In this document: positions 18,864 to 29,500 of the stretch, one piece after another
How the letters are laid out: every line of letters begins with the position of its first letter
Position numbering within the stretch: position 1 is the first letter of the stretch
NCBI GenBank assembly: GCA_030849465.1
Contig: JARVLF010000006.1
Coordinates: forward strand, 434,001-498,000
DNA: 64,000 bases
DNA from: Moesziomyces globuligerus
Taxonomy: Eukaryota; Basidiomycota; Ustilaginomycetes; Ustilaginales; Ustilaginaceae
Direction: 5' to 3'
Translations under genes and position numbers: made by a program
The notes under the pieces: model-generated
Databases searched by the model: none
What the model was told of the DNA's origin: nothing
The model's input: the letters and a program-made list of their open reading frames with translations, nothing else

Positions 18864-21023
18864 TTACTGGAGATGCTGGGGCCAGTCGGAACGTCTTCGC
18901 CAGATGCCTTGGGGACCGAAGCGAGGATTCATGGGGAAGTCGAGACCCTCGTTCGGATGTTTGCCGATGGGGAGGAACCACATCCAGACGGACTCGCCCA
19001 GAGCCTGCGAGGTGTTGGTCCAGGCGGCACCATGTTTCTTTTCTGTCGGTTTTGTCGCTCCGTGGTGCTTCTCCTGAGCAGCAAGGATCGAGGTTCTATC
19101 TGGTTCTGTTGGGTGGGTTGTGCTTTGTGTTGGTTGGTCTGCTTCGGACGAGCTGCCAAGCCACCAGCGATTGCCGTGGGTAGTGAGCGCGCCCCACTCG
19201 CGGTCCCACTCACGGATCATGGTGCGCTTGGCCTTGAGGTTGGCCCCGAGCCCGCGCGGCTTGTCGGCACTGCGGATGTTCTTTGTCGCCTGCATGCCGA
19301 ACCATCGATCGACCAGCACGCGCTCCCGGCCCTGGACACGGTTCACACCGACGTGCTCGATCGTCGTCATGTTGTGCGCCATCAGAAAGACGTGCGTGCC
19401 CAGCAGCGCGCCCGTAAAGATGACGAACACAGCGCAGATGGGGAAGAGCGAGATGAGAAAGCCGTCGACGCGCCACGCCGAACCGGGCCCGAGCGAGCGC
19501 ACGCCGCGGTGGAAGTAAGTCGCCGTGGTCGCGAGCGTGTAGACTTCGAGCAGCGTCACCCAGAGCACAAAGATGAAGAAGAAGCGCTGGTTGTGCGCGC
19601 CAACGCACCCGCCTACCCAGGGACAGTGATGGTCCATCTTGAGCACGCACATACCGCAGCGACGGCAATGGTGCGCGCGCGGCGGCTTGACCCGTCGACA
19701 GCGATGGCAGTACTGCGCAGCCGCCGACAGCGGTGGCGGATCGTTGGCAGGTTGCCGTTGCGGCGCCGCCCAGGCCGTGACCGCGGGTGGCTGCGGCGCT
19801 GCGGAGTCAGGGCCAGAGCCTACGATGGCAGGCTGACGCTCGAATGCCTCGGTCGCTTCGCGCATCCCTTCGCCTTCGGCAACAGCAGCTGCTGCGAGAG
19901 GTCCAACAAGGCCAGGCAGCTGTGGATCCACCTCTGCCGTGGACGGCTCCGCACCGTCTGCTGGGAGCGTGGATTCGACCTTGAGCTGCGCTTCCACATC
20001 TACGGCCGAGGTGTCAGCTGCGTCGTCTTCCTCCTCGGCGATGGTGCGCTGGGAGAGGCCGCGTGAATGCGAGAGATCACCGGAAAGCGTCTCGTGCTTG
20101 GGCTCCACCGAACCGGGCAGCACGCGCATGCTGTCCGACGACGCACGGTAGCCTCCGAACCTCTCCAGATCGGCATTGAAGGAGGGGTACGGCAGGGAAT
20201 CTGGGCGGCCGACCCCCTGCGACTGCGGATGTGTGCCCTCGGAGGGCAGCGCCGCATTCTGTGTTGGGATCGGCCAGGGCTTCGTGGCGTGCTGCGGCTG
20301 TACGCCGGTGTGAGGTGCATGTCCTTGGGCCCACTGTCCTGGTCCCGCCGCTACTAGTGGTGGTGGCGTTTCTGTTACGTAGTCCTTGACGTATCCGGGA
20401 CCCTTCGAGATCACTGTGACGTACGACCAGATGGCCATGAGCCACAGAATGACGAAACCGACCAGGAGGCCGATGCCCTCGGAGCGGCCACCAAGCGCTA
20501 CGCCTTGTGGAGTCTGTTGAATCATTTGGCTGCAGAGCCTCCATACATAGACGAGGAAGACCCAGGAGAGGATGACGAAGACGAGCGGGATGATGGCCTT
20601 GCGCGCGACGACGGGATCTCCCGATTCTTGCCTCTGCGCCTCGGCCTGGACTCTATTGTTTTCGATTCGCTCGTTGAAGCGGACGATGTCTCGTGTACAG
20701 GCATCTATACTGGCGATGCAGCTCTGCATGCAAGCTGGTGGTGGTGGCCGTGCTGGCACAGCCTGGCTTGGCTCTCTGGTCGATGTCGGCCCCCGCGATG
20801 CATGGGTGTCGAGCGCCAAGGCTCGTTCCGCCGTCTCCCCCATGCTTGCCGGATGCTCGTGCGGAAGGTCGTGCTCTTCTGGCCGCTTGGCGGACCATTC
20901 TGTCATCTTATGGCGGGGCGACTGCTGGCGTGCATCGAGATGGTCGACGTGCGTGTGCGAGGAGGTGGACAGAGCAGAGTTGGTACGGTCGTCAATGTCG
21001 GACGGAGCTTGGCCCACGGTCAT
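18864..21023 (-). CDS. DHHC palmitoyltransferase with a long cytosolic loop
   Basis: A single exon of 719 residues. The cysteine-rich domain (CHRCRRVKPPRAHHCRRCG) leads into MDHHCPWVGGCVG, with the catalytic cysteine at C467. DHHC enzymes attach palmitate to cysteines of membrane proteins. Membrane segments lie near 143-166 and 182-205 before the domain and near 481-503 and 521-548 after it, the usual four-TM layout. The TTxE motif follows at T553-E556. The C-terminal block GLDFPMNPRFGPQG is conserved in fungal PFA-type members. Unusual are the 140-residue disordered N-terminus and the loop of about 235 residues between TM2 and the DHHC domain, rich in Ala, Pro and acidic residues; most family members have far shorter ones. 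I cannot assign a specific PFA paralogue. Confidence 0.9.
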   Translation of the reverse strand: MTVGQAPSDIDDRTNSALSTSSHTHVDHLDARQQSPRHKMTEWSAKRPEEHDLPHEHPASMGETAERALALDTHASRGPTSTREPSQAVPARPPPPACMQSCIASIDACTRDIVRFNERIENNRVQAEAQRQESGDPVVARKAIIPLVFVILSWVFLVYVWRLCSQMIQQTPQGVALGGRSEGIGLLVGFVILWLMAIWSYVTVISKGPGYVKDYVTETPPPLVAAGPGQWAQGHAPHTGVQPQHATKPWPIPTQNAALPSEGTHPQSQGVGRPDSLPYPSFNADLERFGGYRASSDSMRVLPGSVEPKHETLSGDLSHSRGLSQRTIAEEEDDAADTSAVDVEAQLKVESTLPADGAEPSTAEVDPQLPGLVGPLAAAAVAEGEGMREATEAFERQPAIVGSGPDSAAPQPPAVTAWAAPQRQPANDPPPLSAAAQYCHRCRRVKPPRAHHCRRCGMCVLKMDHHCPWVGGCVGAHNQRFFFIFVLWVTLLEVYTLATTATYFHRGVRSLGPGSAWRVDGFLISLFPICAVFVIFTGALLGTHVFLMAHNMTTIEHVGVNRVQGRERVLVDRWFGMQATKNIRSADKPRGLGANLKAKRTMIREWDREWGALTTHGNRWWLGSSSEADQPTQSTTHPTEPDRTSILAAQEKHHGATKPTEKKHGAAWTNTSQALGESVWMWFLPIGKHPNEGLDFPMNPRFGPQGIWRRRSDWPQHLQ

Positions 21024-21840
21024 GGCCGGTCAGAGTCCAGCTGCTGAGCAGCGGAGCGGCAGTAGCAAGAGCCTCTTCGCGGATCGTGGTGTAGGAGAAT
21101 GATGACGAGGAGGAATGGTGGGTGGAGTGGGAGGGTGAGCTCGAACGGTAAGGGGCTATGTTGTTTGTTCGGCTGCATGGCGCTTTCCTCCACTCGGTCA
21201 TCATCCTGCTGTATCCTCCTGTCGGCCGGCTGCAGCTGCGCAGGAGCTGCGCAGGAGCTGTGCCAAGCACGCGAGCTCCGACGCTGCAAGATCCGCTGTC
21301 CATTTCAACTGATTTTAGCCGCCGAGACCCTCTGTCTGAGGCCACGGGAGCGGGCAAATCCAGAGAGCGAGCTCCAAGCAGGACGAATTTTCGACTGCGT
21401 TTCGCGATAGCCTGCGGAGAAGCGTTTGCCGATGTGGCTCCGGCAGACCGAAAGGGAAGCCAAGCCGCCTGGAAGCACCTTTTTCTCCTGTGAGCGCTTC
21501 TCACCCGGCATTCGCTTCCGCCTAGGTGCATGCAGCAAAAGGTAGAGTGCGAGTGCGCTTTGGGATCCGCCAGAGCACGATTGCGCGACACCATCTCTCC
21601 CTCGTCTTCCTCTCCATCGAGCATTCGGCAAGCGATCAGGACGGCACGCCTCGCCGTGTACAGCGCTCTCGAGCCGCCTAGTCGCTAGTCGCTAGGTCTC
21701 GCTTTCGACCTTGGACGCTCTCATCTCTGCCACCCCCGCCGCTTGCCACGTGCATCGAACCTACCACCCACCTCATCAGCATAGGTTCAACTTTCCCTAC
21801 ATCAGCCTCTGGACGCATCAACCCCGCATGCAACGACATC
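21024..21840. promoter_or_regulatory. Divergent promoter region DHHC / 7-TM gene
   Basis: An 817-bp spacer. Near 21231-21260 the block GCAGCTGCGCAGGAGCTGCG contains a short direct duplication (GCGCAGGAGCT twice). I see no gene. Confidence 0.4.
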
Positions 21841-23244
21841 ATGGCGGGCGTACCCATGACCGTCACGGCCATCCCGGCCTTCCCCACCATGCTGCCATTC
21901 AACTTCTCCGCACCAAGTTTGCCACCCATCGTCAATTCGACGCGCGGCCGCCACGGCTTTGGTGGCCCTCCGGATGATCTCATCGTCATCTCCGCACGCC
22001 GCGTCAACTCGATCCTGCCCAACCTCATCACGGCGTCTATGGCTCTTGGCATGGTCGTCTCCGACTGGTCGATCCACCTCCCGTGGGAGTGGAAGCTGCT
22101 GTCCAAGCGCAGGAGGTGGAAGCTTTCGCACATCGCCTACTTTGCATCGCGTGTCGGCGGCCTCGGATACTCGATCACAGCCGTCCTACATGCAGTCGTC
22201 GGCAACACCGCAGGAGGTCCCATGGAGCTCGGAGCTGCACGCTGGAATTACGCCAACTTTGCTTGCGAGGCCGACCGTCGTGCCAACATCTTTTTCTCGC
22301 TTATCTCGATCGGTGGCAGCACCGGCATCCTGCTCCTCCGATGTCTCGCCCTCTACCGCTTCCACATCGTAGCTGTCGTCTCGCTCGGTCTGCTCTGGCT
22401 CGCAACGCCCGCGTTCCTCATCCTCGACATGTTCCTGCTCACCAGCCAGAGCAAACGCAACGGCCTAAGCGCCTGCGATCCCAGCCCGCCTCGCCTCCGC
22501 ACCAACCCCATCCTCTACCTCATGCCGTGGTTTTTCTTGCCCATCTTCGACTCGACCATCCTCGTCCTCTCGCTCGTCGGCCTCCGACGCGCTTCGCATC
22601 GCCGACGCAGCTCGCCCCTCGAAAAGATGTTCCGCAAGGACAACATCTTCTACTACGCCATCGTCTTCCTCTGCGTCATCCCCATCCCCATCTGGTTCCT
22701 TTGCCAGCAGCACGACGGTCGCATGATGCCCTATCTCAACCTCTACATCGGCCTCTCGAGCATCCTCTCCTGCCGCCTCTTCATCAATCTGTGGAAGGCC
22801 ATCGGACGAGAATTGGCGCTGGCGCACACGTTCGGAAGCAATACGCAGGACCACTACCGCGTCGACACGAGTTTGGAACAGGCAACAGCGGGGCTGGTGG
22901 CATTGCAGACGAGTGGGGTGCAGCCCACCGACAGTCACGTGCGCGGAAGCGACTCGATGCTCGAAAGCGGCGCCTCTGCAGGTGGCAGCATGGTGGGAGC
23001 ATCCCCCTTGGAAGAGAAGCTGACACCTCCTTCACCCGTCGAGGTCAAGACCTCGTCCACCTCATCACCGACCGCGGTGCAGTCCGCAGAGAGCCTGCAT
23101 ACGGTGCGTCTGCGGAGGCTCGTGCCAGATTGGACGGACGTCGATCCCGATCTCGCCTTCAGCTTGAATGGCGATTACTATGGCGACGCCAACTCGATAT
23201 CGTACGACTACCAGTCCAGAGGCCTCCAGTCCAATCCGTACTGA
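21841..23244 (+). CDS. Seven-transmembrane protein of the basidiomycete DUF6533-like type
   Basis: A single exon of 467 residues. Seven hydrophobic segments are visible near residues 58-77, 98-121, 148-171, 174-200, 223-247, 268-289 and 298-317. They are followed by a Ser-rich cytosolic tail of about 145 residues. The stretch SDWSIHLPWEWKLLSKRRRW between the first two segments resembles the DUF6533 block that opens many uncharacterised basidiomycete 7-TM proteins. The topology suggests a receptor-like protein, but no ligand or G-protein contact motif can be named. It is not a Ste3-type pheromone receptor as far as I can see. NFS and NST near the N-terminus are possible N-glycosylation sites. 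The gene lies between a divergent DHHC gene and a small secreted protein. Confidence 0.75.
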   Translation: MAGVPMTVTAIPAFPTMLPFNFSAPSLPPIVNSTRGRHGFGGPPDDLIVISARRVNSILPNLITASMALGMVVSDWSIHLPWEWKLLSKRRRWKLSHIAYFASRVGGLGYSITAVLHAVVGNTAGGPMELGAARWNYANFACEADRRANIFFSLISIGGSTGILLLRCLALYRFHIVAVVSLGLLWLATPAFLILDMFLLTSQSKRNGLSACDPSPPRLRTNPILYLMPWFFLPIFDSTILVLSLVGLRRASHRRRSSPLEKMFRKDNIFYYAIVFLCVIPIPIWFLCQQHDGRMMPYLNLYIGLSSILSCRLFINLWKAIGRELALAHTFGSNTQDHYRVDTSLEQATAGLVALQTSGVQPTDSHVRGSDSMLESGASAGGSMVGASPLEEKLTPPSPVEVKTSSTSSPTAVQSAESLHTVRLRRLVPDWTDVDPDLAFSLNGDYYGDANSISYDYQSRGLQSNPY

Positions 23245-23593
23245 GTAGACCCGACTCAAGTCAGCACATTCTCTCTCGTCTCCCGCTTCTCGGCCGTCTC
23301 GCATTTGTCTTTTTGCCCACATGTATACTAGCCCGTAATGAACCTGCACGAGATCACGGTACCTTACCCACCAGATCGTTTCAATTGTGTCGCGAATGTA
23401 TCGTGCATGCGTATCCAGCTGGCGAGCATTGTCACTGACATTGGGCATGATGTGGGTTGGATGGAGTGCTAGCAGCGCCAAATCGAGCCCACAGAGAGAG
23501 ACGGCAAGACATAAAAAGGATGCGAAACGACGCCAGATGGTCCTTCCCTCCCTCATCATCCTTCGGAGTTGTAGCCTTGAGGTAGTTACGATC
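23245..23593. promoter_or_regulatory. Promoter of the small secreted protein
   Basis: A 349-bp spacer with a TATA-like element CATAAAAAGG at 23510-23519, about 75 bp before the ATG at 23594. The rest is 3' sequence of the 7-TM gene. Confidence 0.5.
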
Positions 23594-24391
23594 ATGTTTG
23601 CCTGGATGCGAACCATTCCTGCGCTTGTCGTCGTCATGACGCTGGTCGTCTGCGCGCAGTCGGCCGCTCTGCCGAGCGGTGCCCAGTTGCAAAAGCGCAT
23701 GGACACTACGACAAGCCACCTGCCCGGGCCGAAGTTGACCTTTGACGAAGTGCACTCTGGCATGTTCAGGCCCGAGCCCGAGGCGAGGCCACTTGCAGGT
23801 CGAACGCAGACGGCCAACTTCTACGGGCACACGTACTTCTTGAACGGCAAGCCGGTCTTTGTCTTTCGACGAGGTGGATCTCGGATCCCCAAAGCCGAGC
23901 TGGACACGGCGATGAAGACGTTTGGCGAGTTCCACATCTACAACGCCGAGACGCGCCAGTATACGACCATCGTGCCCAACAGCCAGATACCGGGCACGAC
24001 TACGCAGTCAGCCTGGCACGGAAACATCGACGAATACATGCAGCGCGTGGCCCGGACGCGCGAAGGTTTCGGCCCCAACATCGCCGTAGTCGCACACGGC
24101 ATTCGTGCCGATGAGGCCAGGCCAAAGAAGGTCCTTTTCGTCACAAAGCAGCCATCGGCTCCGAGCTGGGACAAGGTATGGCGAGCTGAACCCTTGCCAC
24201 GCGATCTCCCAAACGTGCGCGACCCGACCGATTACCGAAACGACGTGCGAGCTGCGCTCAATGCAAACCGCCACGTGCGCTTCGTCAGCTCGGACGGCAC
24301 CAGATCCATGGCTCTTCGAGCTCATCCCGACGGCAGCATCGAGCAGGCGTTCAAGAACTTGGTAGGCGAGCCCGCTCATTTCCACCCTTGA
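23594..24391 (+). CDS. Small secreted protein with a Kex2-like site (effector candidate)
   Basis: The protein has 265 residues from the ATG at 23594; upstream in-frame sequence reads poorly and lies across the TATA-like element. A signal peptide covers about residues 1-25 (hydrophobic core TIPALVVVMTLVVCAQSAA). A dibasic KR at 34-35 is a likely Kex2 cleavage site. The mature part contains no cysteine and has a compact look (FYGHTYFLNGKPVFVFRRGG, then GPNIAVVAHGIRADEARPK). I recognise no family. Size, secretion signal and promoter style match the many orphan secreted proteins of smut fungi. A virulence role would be guesswork. It converges on the HAD hydrolase with 112 bp between stops. Confidence 0.75.
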   Translation: MFAWMRTIPALVVVMTLVVCAQSAALPSGAQLQKRMDTTTSHLPGPKLTFDEVHSGMFRPEPEARPLAGRTQTANFYGHTYFLNGKPVFVFRRGGSRIPKAELDTAMKTFGEFHIYNAETRQYTTIVPNSQIPGTTTQSAWHGNIDEYMQRVARTREGFGPNIAVVAHGIRADEARPKKVLFVTKQPSAPSWDKVWRAEPLPRDLPNVRDPTDYRNDVRAALNANRHVRFVSSDGTRSMALRAHPDGSIEQAFKNLVGEPAHFHP

Positions 24392-24503
24392 ACGCATGTA
24401 GGCTTTGACAGATCGGGGATCGAGCAGCTTATGCGAAGCTGGCTCTTCGCGCTCGCAGTGCAGTCGGCTGTGTCGATTGATCAGATCAAGTATGTCGTCC
24501 GAT

Positions 24504-25436
24504 TCACCCTTCTGAAGTTCGGAGTTCTGCTGGTGCGGCTGTGTGTGACTCCTGGACGATGTCTACCACGCTAGCAAGGCTGGCGATGGTTCTTTGTCGC
24601 ACGAACTCGTGTTCGTCGGCGGTGTCTCGGGCGCGGTCGATCTGCTGGTGGGGCTGGTTGCTTTCGGCGCCCGTGGACCTCTGCAGCCAAGCCGCTTGCA
24701 GATGCGCTGAAGTTGCGCCCCAGAAGTCTTCGTGCAGCTGATCGCCGACGTAGAGTGCGTTGGAGGGCTGGAGACTCGTGCTGTCTAGCGAGCTGCGCTG
24801 GGTTGCAGCCCGACGAAAAGCAGCTTGGAAAAAGCGCGGATCGGGCTTGGAGCACTTTTCAAAGTAGGAGAGCACGGGTCCGGCGGCCGAAGATGCGGTG
24901 GATGCGGAGTTGCGGGAGTCGAGCTGGAGGAAGCGATCCAGACCGAAGCTCTTGAGCACGCCGAGGATGCGTGAGTCGCTATTGGTCGCGAGCAGGAGGG
25001 TGACGGGGAGGTCGTCGCGGGTGCGCAGCCGGGATAGCCGTTCCAAGGCAGGCACGACGTCATCAAAGAGCCGGTAAGCCTCCGAGGTACCGAAGCGGGT
25101 CACGAGACGCTGAGCGAGCGAGTCGATGCCGGCCGCATACTGCTCTTCCGAAACGGCCGTGTGGAGGTGGGGGTCAAACGTGCGCTGGATGACGAGCGTC
25201 CACCAGTGGTCGGGCGAGGCGATGTCGGTTTCGAGGCCGTAATTGGGATGCTCGATCGAGGTGGTCCGAAAGGCGTGCTTGAAGGCGGACTTGACGTCGG
25301 TGTCCGAGACGTCCAGTCCATGCTCGCGAGCTACGGCGGCATACTGCAGATGCGGAGCTGAGCGCGGCGTGACGAGCGTGTCAAAGGCGTCGAAGAGTAC
25401 CGCCCGAATCGGAGCGGCGGTGGGAAACCTTGTCAT
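24504..25436 (-). CDS. HAD-superfamily hydrolase (HDHD3-like)
   Basis: A single exon of 310 residues. Motif I is VLFDAFDTLVTP near residue 13, with the DxxDT form found in HDHD3-type proteins. Motif II is LLATNSDSR, motif III the lysine of CSKPDPRFF, and motif IV GDQLHEDFWGA. This is the complete set for a Mg2+-dependent phosphatase-type HAD enzyme with an alpha-helical cap domain between motifs I and II. The substrate cannot be read from the sequence. The last 60 residues are polar and probably disordered. The start is well fixed, because the fold begins only 10 residues after the ATG. It is divergent from the NRPS-like gene. Confidence 0.85.
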   Translation of the reverse strand: MTRFPTAAPIRAVLFDAFDTLVTPRSAPHLQYAAVAREHGLDVSDTDVKSAFKHAFRTTSIEHPNYGLETDIASPDHWWTLVIQRTFDPHLHTAVSEEQYAAGIDSLAQRLVTRFGTSEAYRLFDDVVPALERLSRLRTRDDLPVTLLLATNSDSRILGVLKSFGLDRFLQLDSRNSASTASSAAGPVLSYFEKCSKPDPRFFQAAFRRAATQRSSLDSTSLQPSNALYVGDQLHEDFWGATSAHLQAAWLQRSTGAESNQPHQQIDRARDTADEHEFVRQRTIASLASVVDIVQESHTAAPAELRTSEG

Positions 25437-26599
25437 AGCCGCGGCTCAGCTGCATCGGCCTCAAGGTTTTACTTCGAAAGCAAGACGCTCGTTGCTCGCA
25501 GTCGGAGGACCTTGATGGTGGTGGTGATGGTGGCTCGGAAATGAGCTCAGACGGATTCGGATCTCGCCGATCGCGCTCGGTACGTCGTCGAGCCATCGGC
25601 CATTCCGCTGCCTTGGCTCCGGCTTCATGCCGGCCACTCGGGCGAAAGCTCGGATGCCTCACATCCACCATCTCATCGTCGGCGTCAACGGCGCGGCAAC
25701 GCGCTTCATTCCCATCGACGTCAACCTTGCTTGGCACCGTGGGATTGTCATTTCTTCTCGACGGGATGATCCGTGGTGCATCACGGACAACTCTCCGAGA
25801 TTGCAAGGGTCTGCCGGCTTGCAACGCGGCAAGTTCTCGGCGAATTCCGCCGCGGCGATGCGCGCGCAACGCCAGGTTCCGCAGCTTTACCCGCTTGGCT
25901 TGCAGCCAAGAGAAGCTCATGCGCCCTCCACGCTCCGAAAGCATATCCGACGGCACCGTCAACGCCAAAGCAGCCTCAGCGTTGGGATTCACACGAGCCC
26001 GTGGTGCGCCTCGTGAGGCGTAGGCGTTGCGCAAGCTTCCTCAGCTGGACGCGTGGGAATCCCAACGGTATGAGTGTGTGTGTGCGCGGCTAGTCTGTTG
26101 CGAGGTGGCCGTGTGAAAGGCACCGGCATCGGACGATGTGGGAGATGTGCGCTTAGCCTTGGCTTCGAAGAGTTCGCCGGCGGCTGCGCGCGCGCCGATC
26201 ACCTGCAGGTGGCGGAAGGGATCGCCACTAACCCTGTTGGACGGTTCTTCATGCTGCTACCCTTGAACATCGTCCCCGGCTTCACGCCCGCTCCGCCACC
26301 GTCCCACTCTTCACTTGCCTCCGTTCTGTCTCGAGTCACCGTCGCAGGGAACGCTCGCCTTGCTTGGACCCACCACCCTCACTTGGCGCCCACTTCGACC
26401 TGCAGCACGCACAAGACTGCGCAAGGCCTGCGACAGCCCTGTACCGGCATCTTTACCGGCTTTGAGGGCATCCGTTGCGACGAAAGAGCTATATATTTCA
26501 GCCAGCACCGCTTCGTTGCATACCCGCCCGATCGTGCTCTCCGCAAGAGGTGACAAGTCTGCCAGCTCGTGCTAGGGCTGCCAGTTCTCTCTTGACACC
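25437..26599. promoter_or_regulatory. Divergent promoter region HAD / NRPS-like gene
   Basis: A 1.16-kb spacer. A TATATAT box at 26490-26496 stands 104 bp before the NRPS-like start codon. Near the HAD side an open frame of 218 codons on the minus strand overlaps the HAD start by about 55 bp; I do not call it because it lacks a recognisable domain. Confidence 0.5.
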
Positions 26600-29500
26600 A
26601 TGACAGTTCCACCGGTCACCGACAGCGCCAGCCTTCTGGCCCCTTTCCAGGCACGCTGGAGTGTCAACGCGCTGCTCGACACCCTCATCCAAGTGGTGGC
26701 CGACGAGATTTGCATTTCGTACATCAAGTCCGCCGAGCCCTTCGAGTGGCAGCACATCACAGCCTCCCAGCTCGACCGCTGCATCCGAGCTGCTACCGCC
26801 TACTATGCCAAGTTTATTCCCGTCAGGCGCAAGGAAGAGCCCTGCCGTCACATTTCGCTCTTCTCCGAGTCTGGCTTTGATCACCTCATCGCCCAGATGG
26901 CACTCATCCGCCTCGGCTATGGCGTCGTGCTCATCTCGCCCAACAACTCGGTGCCCGCAGCGCTGCATCTCGTCCACTCGATGAGCTCCCAGACGCTTGT
27001 GTTTGGTCCAGACAAGAGCGCAGATGCTGCTCAGGTTCGTGACGCCTTCATCGAAACGCGAGAGGACGCTGCGAAGGATCTCACCCTCGTCAGCCTCTTC
27101 CCCATTGAGCAGCTGATCGCTGCCGGTCAGCTGCCTCCTCCTTCGACCGGGGAGGACCCCTTTCGCTCGGATGTGCCCTTCGATCAGCAGGCGCACGAGC
27201 CCGCTCTTACCTTGCACTCCAGCGGCAGCACCGGCTTTCCGAAGCCCTACACCTATTCGTAAGTAGCTCGCGTGATGTCGACACGAAGATCTTGAGGGTT
27301 GCACTGACCGTGAATCCTGTTCTCGCTCTCTGTCGAATGGACGCCATAGGCACGAGAAGTACCTGATCATCATCGCCGACTATGTGCCGTACGACGCTCT
27401 CTGCACTGCTCCCATCTACCACGGCTTCGCTTGCGCCGTTGCCTGGAGGCAATTCATCCATCGCCGCCGCCTCTACATCTACTCCGGCACCGTCCAGCCC
27501 GATCTCATCTCCCAGGCTGTCAGGTCAAGTACCGCCGATATCATCTATGCGGTCCCCTTCACCTTCAAGATGCTTAGCGAGCACAAGGTTGGACTCGACG
27601 CGTTGCGCAGCGTGCGAATCTGCTGCTACAGCGGCGCTCCCTGTCCCATCGAGGTAGGCGACATGTTGGTCGCCAACGGCGTCAACCTCGTCGCTTTCCT
27701 TGGCGCCACCGAGACCGGCCAGATCATGGTAAGTCCCTCTTCGCCATTTCACCCTCTTCCATCGCTTTCACGACATGTACTCACACCTGCCTGCAACCAT
27801 GCGTTCTGTGGCCCGTGACGATTGCAGGACTCTATCCGCGATTTCGAGACGGACAAGGGCTGGAATGTGATGCGACCGAGCTCGCGTGTCGCTCCGTATC
27901 TCAAGTTCGAGAATGTCGGCACCGATGAAGACGGGCCCTACGAGCTGGTCGCGCTCAAAGGCTGGAAGGGCGTCTCCAAGGTGAATCGCCCGGATGGCAG
28001 CTATGCCAGTGGCGATCACTACCGCATGGTCCGAAACGACGACGGCACCGTCCGAGGCTACATCTATCTCGGCAGGGGCGACGACACGCTCGTCCACGTG
28101 AGTGGCGAAAAGACCAATCCGGTCCCCATGGAGCAGTCCATCCGATCCTCTCCGCTCGTGCGCGACTGTCTCGTCTTCGGAGCCGGTCAAGCTTGCACGG
28201 GTGCCCTGATCATCCCCTACGACAAGGCATGGGAACCTCATGCGGGTCTCTCCGACCAAGAGCGTCAGTCCGCACTCAAGACGCAGCTCCAGCCGCTCTT
28301 GAACGAGGTCAACTCGCAGTGTCCATCGCATTCCCGCATCGTCCCAGAGATGGTCCGATTCCTGCCTCCCGATGCGCGCTTCCCGCTGGCGGACAAGGGC
28401 AGCATCAAGCGCCCGCTCGCCAATTCGACGTTCTCTCGCGAGATCCTGCAACTCTACAACGACTTTGCGCTCGGCCTCTCGGCTCCCGATGAGGACAAAG
28501 CATCGATCGAGAGCAGAGAGCAGCTCCAGCCGCTGATACGAAGCATCCTCGAAGGCTTCCTCGCTCTGAGCCTTAAGGGAAAGGAGGATGTGGACCTGAC
28601 CAACCTCGGCGTCGACTCGATCATGGACGGCCAGATCCGAGGCAAGATCAACCGCTCCGTGCGCATGCGAAAGCCTCTTCCTGGCACGATCGTCTTCCAG
28701 CATCCGACCCTGCAGCGATTGACCGACGCAGTGTACGCACACGTCCGGGGTGACTCTGCGCAGGATCAGGCGACAGAAGAACAGCTGGAGCAGCAGAAGC
28801 GCACGACGCTCCAAATGCTCAGCGAGCTGCGCTCCAAGCTCGAGCCTCGCGTTCCGTCAGATCTGTCCGTCCGTCCCAAGGGTGAGGTTGTCATCTTGAC
28901 CGGTGTTACGGGCTCGCTCGGGGCGCACATCCTGGACCAGCTGCGCCAGTCGACGAACGTGACAAAGATTATCTGCCTCAACCGGGCGAAGAGTCACGAC
29001 GACGCCCACAAGCGGACCTCGGAGTCGCTCCGGGCTCGAGGCTTGCCACAGATTGCGCTGGCCGACCGCGCTCAGGTGGTGTCGCTGGCTTCCGATATCA
29101 GCCAGCCGCTTCTCGGCCTGTCGAGGGAGGAGTATGACGATATCGCGAGGACCGTGACGTGCGTTGTGCACAACGGCTGGCCCGTCAACTTTGTCATGTC
29201 GATTGACTCCTTCCAGAGCGTTCTGGAGGGTAGCGTGCAGCTCATGAATTTGGTGGGTCAGTCGACCGCCTCTCGCACGCCGCGATTCATTTTCTCCTCT
29301 TCCATTTCGGTCGCTCTGAGGAGTCCCTCCGCAGTCATCGAGGAAGACATCTGCGAGACGCTAGACAATACGCTGGACCTAGGCTACGCCCACTCGAAGT
29401 GGATCGTCGAAAACCTGTGTCGCAGTGCGCAGGAACGAATCGGAGGTGGGTTCCAGTCGGTCGTCATGCGCATCGGCCAGATGGTGGGTGACCGAGAACG

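Noticed and set aside
25381..26034. A 218-codon minus-strand frame upstream of the HAD hydrolase
   Set aside because: It overlaps the HAD start in another frame and has no recognisable domain. It is not plainly impossible as a small gene; transcript data would decide.
27768..28814. A 348-codon minus-strand frame inside the NRPS-like gene
   Set aside because: It is a shadow of the adenylation and carrier domain exon and crosses intron 2.
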